A stretch of DNA of 64,000 nt from an uncultured Acidimicrobiaceae bacterium (GTDB taxonomy: Bacteria; Actinomycetota; Acidimicrobiia; Acidimicrobiales; Ilumatobacteraceae): positions 1-64,000 of the forward strand of contig CALACK010000070.1 of the NCBI GenBank assembly GCA_937890395.1. Direction: 5' to 3'. Positions within the stretch are counted from its first letter, which is position 1; each line of letters begins with the position of its first letter. Below are positions 61,170 through 64,000 of the stretch, one piece after another. Below the pieces are notes generated by a model. It had not been told where the DNA came from. It was given only the letters and a program-made list of their open reading frames with translations, and made no database searches. The position numbers and the translations under genes were made by a program.

Positions 61170-62512
61170 TCAGTCAATGTATCCAGCGCAGCATTGAATA
61201 CTTGTGTGTGTCTGTCAACATCATCTGTTGTGTGAAACGGTGACATCAGTGCCATATTGTGAAACGGTGTCAATAAAACTCCACGATTGACTGCCCAAAG
61301 ATGCATGAAACTTTCGAGTTGCGGGTCAGAAGCCGCAGCTGCTTGTGCGCCATTTACGGGCGGTGCACAAAACCAATATTCAGCGCGACAACCGAGTTGC
61401 TGAACGCTCCAATCAAGATTGTGATCTGTGAATGATTTCTTGACACCACTTGCCCACCGTGTTGCCAATTGACGTGTTTTCTCAAACTGTTCTGGCAATA
61501 GACAGTTAGTCAATGTGACTTTGATCGCTGCCATGGCTAATGCACTTCCTGCAAGTGTCCCACCAATACCAGATACGTCAACATCGTGTTCGATAATTTT
61601 CGTACTTAATTGTGCTGCAAGGTCTTCTGAAAGCCCGTAGGCAGCAACAGGAAACCCACCACCGATGCTTTTACCGATCACCAAAATATCGGGCTTAAGA
61701 TTCCAGAGTTCAGTGCATCCACCAGCACCGGCACAGATCGTGTGGGTCTCATCGACAACTAATAGCGTGCCGTATTTCGTTGTTAGCCGACGGACACCTT
61801 CTAGATATCCGGGTGCCGGCAAAACAATACCGATATTGGTAAGCGCGGGTTCAATCAACATGCAGGCAACATCACGATGTGCGAGTTGCATTTCGAGAGC
61901 ATCAAGATCGTTAAAAGGCACGACTCGCGTTGTCAATGCGGGATCAATTTGCGGTCCGATTGCACCTGGTCGCGATATGGTTTGACCGTGTTGATCGGCA
62001 ATAACAAGCGTTTCGTCTACTGTGCCGTGATAACACCAATCGTGCACCAAAATTTTCGGACGCTTAGTCAAATGTCTTGCGATTCGTAACACGAATCGAT
62101 TTGCATCAGTTGCACTTACGGCGAATTGCCATTTTGTCAAGCCAAATCGACGCGTGAGTTCTTCACCTACCCAATTCGCGTCCCGCGTTGGCAACATCGT
62201 CGTTGCACCTTTATTCATTTGTGCCGAAATCGCCTCAGTGATTTCTTTGACTCCGTGACCGGTCATTGAGCCAGTGTCTCCAAGACAGAAATCTATGTAG
62301 TCAAGATCATCAATATCAGTAAACATTGCGCCCTGGGCTTGGCGAACATGGATAGGAAACGATCCAGGCAAACGCGTCATCCATGGCATTGGTACCCCAC
62401 CCACCAAGGTATTGAAACTTGATGCGGTCGCGATTTTTGATTTTGGGTGAAGTTTTTCGAAGAGTATCTCTTCAATCTCGAGCACTTCGTCTAGGCGATT
62501 TCGATTGATCAT
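61157..62512 (-). CDS. class III aminotransferase (glutamate-1-semialdehyde aminomutase-like)
   Basis: A 451-residue PLP enzyme. The Schiff-base lysine is in LVIGKSIGGGFPVAAYG, DETHT carries the aspartate that binds the pyridine nitrogen, and SMTGHGVKEI is part of the phosphate-binding site. Sequence feel is between glutamate-1-semialdehyde aminomutase and omega-amino acid transaminases. It is divergent from the M20 hydrolase gene (37 bases) and overlaps the TauE gene. A role with carbamoyl amino acid breakdown, such as beta-alanine-type products, is possible but inferred. Confidence 0.88.
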   Translation of the reverse strand: MINRNRLDEVLEIEEILFEKLHPKSKIATASSFNTLVGGVPMPWMTRLPGSFPIHVRQAQGAMFTDIDDLDYIDFCLGDTGSMTGHGVKEITEAISAQMNKGATTMLPTRDANWVGEELTRRFGLTKWQFAVSATDANRFVLRIARHLTKRPKILVHDWCYHGTVDETLVIADQHGQTISRPGAIGPQIDPALTTRVVPFNDLDALEMQLAHRDVACMLIEPALTNIGIVLPAPGYLEGVRRLTTKYGTLLVVDETHTICAGAGGCTELWNLKPDILVIGKSIGGGFPVAAYGLSEDLAAQLSTKIIEHDVDVSGIGGTLAGSALAMAAIKVTLTNCLLPEQFEKTRQLATRWASGVKKSFTDHNLDWSVQQLGCRAEYWFCAPPVNGAQAAAASDPQLESFMHLWAVNRGVLLTPFHNMALMSPFHTTDDVDRHTQVFNAALDTLTDWKL

Positions 62513-62549
62513 CTATCCATCATGGCAAATAAGGGTGTAAAATTCGTAA

Positions 62550-63815
62550 GTGGCTATAGGAGACTTCAGTAACCAAAATCTTGAATTGAGAATTGATAGT
62601 GAACGATTGATGTCGCGAATTAGTGCCCTTGCCGAGATATCTCCAATTGATGGCGGAGGAAATTGCCGGCTCGCGCTTACCGATGAAGACATGCACGGCC
62701 GCAACCTTCTTGTTGATTGGATGCGTGAGTGCGATCTAGAGATTTCAATAGATGCAGTCGGAAACATAATTGGCGTCTGGAATGTCGGCGTAGGTGCCCC
62801 GGTGATGTCTGGTTCACATATTGACACCGTTCGCACCGGCGGAAGATTTGATGGCTGTTACGGCGTGCTTGCTGCCCTTGAAGTAATTCAAACTTGTCAA
62901 CAAGCAGGAGTTACTCCAGTGCGACCACTTGCAGTCGGAATTTTCACTGACGAAGAAGGTGCAAGATTCGCCCCCGACATGCTCGGATCTCTCGTCTATG
63001 TCGGCGGCATGCCGTTAGAAGAGGCTCTCGATGTGATCGCGATTGATGGAGCAAAACTCGGCGATGAACTTGTAAGAATTGGCTACTCGGGGGTCGCCCC
63101 TTGCCCAGGTCTTGTGCCGCATGCATTTGTCGAACTGCACATCGAACAAGGACCGATGCTTGAGGCAAATGGTGTGCGAATTGGTGCCGTGACCAGTGTG
63201 CAAGGAATCTCGTGGCAAGAAGTTTCGATCACAGGTCAATCAAATCACGCTGGCACAACGCCGATGTCTTTGCGACATGACCCAGCTTTAGTGGCTGCTG
63301 AGATCACAGTGTTTCTTCGTCAACTTGCGAAAGAAATGGGCGGCGATCAAGTTTGTACTGTTGGAAAAGTTGATATTCATCCGAATCTAACCAATGTTGT
63401 CGCTGCCAAAGCAACGATCACACTTGATGTGCGTAATACCGATGAAGCACTTTTGAAATCTGCCGAATCAAAGATCGCTAAATATTTGCAAGTTGTCGCG
63501 TCGGCTGAAGGCGTAAAGATCACTACTCGAGAACTAGCGAGATTTGAACCTGTCGTGTTTGACGGTCGCGTTATCGATTGTGTTGAAAAAATCGCTAGGG
63601 ATCAAGGGAACACAGTACAAAGAATGCCATCAGGCGCGGGTCATGATGCACAAATGTTGGCGCGAGTTTGCCCTTCTGGAATGATTTTCGTCCCAAGCGT
63701 CAAAGGCATTAGTCATAACCCAGCTGAATTCACTGAGACTGATGATCTCATCGCTGGCGCCAATATTTTGCTACACACAATGCTTTCACTAACTACTCTC
63801 GAAGATACAAACTAA
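62550..63815 (+). CDS. M20 family N-carbamoyl-L-amino-acid hydrolase / allantoate amidohydrolase type
   Basis: A 421-residue zinc hydrolase of the HyuC/AmaB/AllC group. GSHIDTVRTGGRFDGCYGVL is the family box with His/Asp metal ligands, DEEGARFAPDMLGS holds the catalytic Glu, and ELHIEQGPMLEANG is a further signature. It releases CO2 and ammonia from a carbamoyl group, giving an amino acid or ureidoglycine. GTG 62550 is used. It precedes the N-carbamoyl-D-amino-acid hydrolase gene by 15 bases on the same strand, so both stereoisomers may be used. Confidence 0.9.
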   Translation: MAIGDFSNQNLELRIDSERLMSRISALAEISPIDGGGNCRLALTDEDMHGRNLLVDWMRECDLEISIDAVGNIIGVWNVGVGAPVMSGSHIDTVRTGGRFDGCYGVLAALEVIQTCQQAGVTPVRPLAVGIFTDEEGARFAPDMLGSLVYVGGMPLEEALDVIAIDGAKLGDELVRIGYSGVAPCPGLVPHAFVELHIEQGPMLEANGVRIGAVTSVQGISWQEVSITGQSNHAGTTPMSLRHDPALVAAEITVFLRQLAKEMGGDQVCTVGKVDIHPNLTNVVAAKATITLDVRNTDEALLKSAESKIAKYLQVVASAEGVKITTRELARFEPVVFDGRVIDCVEKIARDQGNTVQRMPSGAGHDAQMLARVCPSGMIFVPSVKGISHNPAEFTETDDLIAGANILLHTMLSLTTLEDTN

Positions 63816-63830
63816 ACTACAAGATCTGAT

Positions 63831-64000
63831 ATGACTCGTCTACTGAAAGTTGCAGCGGCACAACTCGGACCAATTCAGCGCACAGATAATCGGCAAATAG
63901 TCGTGAAGCGTTTGATTGAGCTACTTCGAAATGCACATGCACAGAAGGCCGAGTTAGTTGTGTTTCCCGAATTGGCACTCACGACGTTCTTCCCTCGATG
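63831..64000 (+). CDS. N-carbamoyl-D-amino-acid hydrolase (nitrilase superfamily), 5' part
   Basis: The first 56 residues of a nitrilase-fold enzyme; the gene leaves the window at 64000. It begins MTRLLKVAAAQLGPIQR and has VVFPELALTTFFPR, the segment of N-carbamoyl-D-amino-acid hydrolases (DCase) with the catalytic Glu in FPE. DCases convert N-carbamoyl-D-amino acids to D-amino acids, CO2 and ammonia. It is 15 bases after the M20 carbamoylase, forming an operon. The Lys and Cys of the triad lie beyond the window. Confidence 0.88.
   Translation, partial: MTRLLKVAAAQLGPIQRTDNRQIVVKRLIELLRNAHAQKAELVVFPELALTTFFPR

Noticed and set aside
1-64000. tRNA, rRNA, CRISPR array, IS element or attachment site
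   Set aside because: I looked for cloverleaf-like segments, regularly spaced repeats, transposase-like frames and terminal inverted repeats and saw none; the only tandem repeat is the short 13-bp one at 21933.

Overview
The window looks like chromosomal DNA of an actinobacterium with mid-40s % G+C (judged by eye). The markers are a complete Pup-proteasome gene set (ARC/Mpa ATPase, Dop, Pup, PrcB, PrcA, PafA) next to TrmI, Tat translocase genes and the HelY helicase, plus a DUF3151 protein, GuaB1 and a mycobacterial-type tkt-tal pair. The style of the branched-chain amino acid transport genes and the low G+C suggest a streamlined aquatic lineage, perhaps Acidimicrobiia; that placement is inference. 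I see no rRNA, tRNA, CRISPR array, IS element or prophage. Gene density is very high, no gap exceeds 300 bases, and many genes overlap by 4 bases.

Layout. 1-7800 (minus): an acidic protein fragment, a double ThyX-like protein, an M20 amidohydrolase, and the tatB-tatC-helY operon with a lone lipid-kinase-type C-terminal domain. 7824-16750: a glycerophosphodiesterase, signal peptidase I, and the pupylation/proteasome operon (arc-dop-pup-prcB-prcA-pafA), with a divergent ferredoxin gene and trmI. 16787-21140 (minus): three small membrane-associated or hypothetical genes, a PBP4-type D,D-peptidase and an ADP-forming acyl-CoA synthetase. 21152-26554 (plus): fatty acid desaturase, a 13-bp tandem repeat, transketolase, transaldolase and a LOG protein. 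26591-36640: a Cys-rich unknown, TypA/BipA, RNase D, rhodanese, MobA-like, DUF3151, M18 aminopeptidase, PlsC, cytidylate kinase and GuaB1. 36653-38315 (plus): an alpha/beta hydrolase and the Sua5-type threonylcarbamoyl-AMP synthase.

38448-43840: a branched-chain amino acid (HAAT) transport locus. The binding-protein gene reads plus and ends at a strong terminator; livF-livG-livM-livH converge on it from the minus strand. The binding protein appears circularly permuted: its usual C-terminal segment sits directly after the signal peptide. LivH carries a secreted N-terminal domain. 43864-48670: heme A synthase, a TetR-SnoaL fusion, a PCCH-type methyltransferase, and a three-repeat peptidoglycan-binding M23 protein behind a riboswitch-like leader. 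48700-54938: histidine phosphatase, a lipoprotein, a heterodimeric ABC exporter with one consensus and one degenerate ATP site, a membrane-anchored unknown and a hexapeptide acyltransferase.

54975-64000 is a catabolic-looking region: carboxylesterase, FAD amine oxidase, SDR, Gfo/Idh/MocA, MBL hydrolase, TauE/SafE exporter, class III aminotransferase, N-carbamoyl-L-amino-acid hydrolase type M20 enzyme, and the start of an N-carbamoyl-D-amino-acid hydrolase. It suggests use of carbamoylated or amide nitrogen compounds and amines.

The most interesting observations are the circularly permuted binding protein, an apparent ATT start codon for typA, a multi-helix leader abutting the ribosome binding site of the M23 gene, an upstream mini-ORF with a perfect Shine-Dalgarno overlapping guaB1, and the tandem degenerate ThyX protein.
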